A stretch of 21,588 nt of DNA, taken from NCBI GenBank assembly GCA_021794335.1, contig JAJYQZ010000292.1, positions 1 to 21,588 of the forward strand, in the 5' to 3' direction. The position numbers and the translations under genes were made by a program. Source of the stretch: a bacterium (GTDB taxonomy: Bacteria > SZUA-79 > Acidulodesulfobacterales > Acidulodesulfobacteraceae). Every line of letters begins with the position of its first letter. Within the stretch, counting starts at the first letter, position 1. This document shows positions 21,358-21,588 of the stretch, piece by piece. A model generated the notes under the pieces. The model searched no databases. It was not told where the DNA came from and saw only the letters and a list, made by a program, of their open reading frames with translations.

Positions 21358-21588
21358 TTAAAGCGAATGTATTATTAAACCTATGGCGGCTAAAGATAAA
21401 ATTATCAATACGGAATAGTAAAAAGTTTTTTGATTTATTTTAAAATGCATCTTGTTTCCGAAAAATAAACCGATAAGCAAAGAAGGTATTAATAAGCCGG
21501 AAAATTTTAAGACTTTTATAGTTATAAGTCCGAACGATAAATAAATAGCCGCCCTTACTATGCTGTCGGTAATTGCGACTATCTGAAA
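21358..21588 (-). CDS. TauE/SafE-family exporter, C-terminal part
   Basis: The last 76 residues of a minus-strand gene running past the right edge. They contain TDSIVRAAIYLSFG, SGLLIPSLLIGLFFGNKMH and a final hydrophobic helix before the stop at 21358. The R-x3-Y-x3-G and P-x4-G-x3-G spacing fits the C-terminal helices of TauE/SafE sulfite/anion exporters. Too short for more precise naming. Confidence 0.7.
   Translation of the reverse strand, partial: FQIVAITDSIVRAAIYLSFGLITIKVLKFSGLLIPSLLIGLFFGNKMHFKINQKTFYYSVLIILSLAAIGLIIHSL

Noticed and set aside
1..21588. CRISPR arrays, tRNA, rRNA, phage genes
   Set aside because: No regularly spaced repeats, no tRNA-like cloverleaf or rRNA stretch, and no phage structural or integrase gene was seen.

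Overview
The window is AT-rich (roughly two thirds A+T) and gene-dense, with strong AGGAGG-type ribosome binding sites. It carries no rRNA, tRNA, integrase, transposase or CRISPR array that I can see. The gene content suggests an anaerobic or microaerophilic, sulfur- and metal-cycling bacterium of broadly deltaproteobacterial character: HgcAB, several DsrE-family proteins, an LbpA-like lipoyl protein, a pentaheme cytochrome and a globin-coupled HD-GYP sensor. That placement is inference from gene families only. Two perfect 16-bp parS sites and rsmG suggest a chromosomal, origin-proximal location.

Layout. (1) 1-3.9 kb: C-terminal remnant of a VWA-type protein, then on the minus strand hemerythrin, rsmG, a MerR-family regulator with a mercury-type cysteine triad, and a globin-HD-GYP phosphodiesterase. 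A parS site overlaps the 3' end of the hemerythrin gene. (2) 4.1-6.7 kb: sulfur/thiol and metal handling, with an LbpA/GcvH-like protein, a thioredoxin-like protein, a DsrE protein and an HMA metallochaperone on the plus strand. Facing them are a TetR regulator and a second DsrE gene, whose promoter carries a probable TetR operator. (3) 6.8-9.9 kb, minus strand: a probable ribosomal peptide-modification (RiPP) locus. It contains a radical SAM/SPASM enzyme, a PqqD-like protein and three paralogous 34-39-residue peptides that lie below the usual ORF cut-off. They share a leader block, and two of them end in CxxCxxC cores. Interleaved are a secreted LTxxQ protein and a secreted DsrE-like protein. 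(4) 10.1-12.9 kb: an FmdB-type zinc ribbon, a secreted ACGK-repeat peptide, a membrane-anchored pentaheme cytochrome and a Crp/Fnr regulator. (5) 13.0-17.1 kb: a consensus promoter with a perfect inverted-repeat operator drives arsR-arsD-arsA-hgcA-hgcB. This joins an arsenic metalloregulator/chaperone/ATPase set, without a pump, to the mercury methylation pair; a second parS lies between arsA and hgcA. (6) 17.1-21.6 kb: a decayed yjbQ gene, a geranylgeranyl-reductase-like flavoprotein, a MerR-type promoter (20-bp spacer) feeding MerP-like and MerT-like genes and a small helical protein, a DUF2784 membrane protein, a short SppA peptidase, and the 3' end of a TauE/SafE exporter.

How the genes may work together. 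The right half reads as a mercury/arsenic island: MerT/MerP-like proteins could bring Hg(II) in, HgcA/HgcB methylate it, and arsR would place hgcAB under thiophilic-metal control. No merA, merB, arsB, acr3 or arsC is present in the window. The left-centre half concerns thiol and sulfur carriers and a Cys-rich modified peptide system. The three-peptide radical SAM locus and the ars-hgc operon are the two most interesting systems here.
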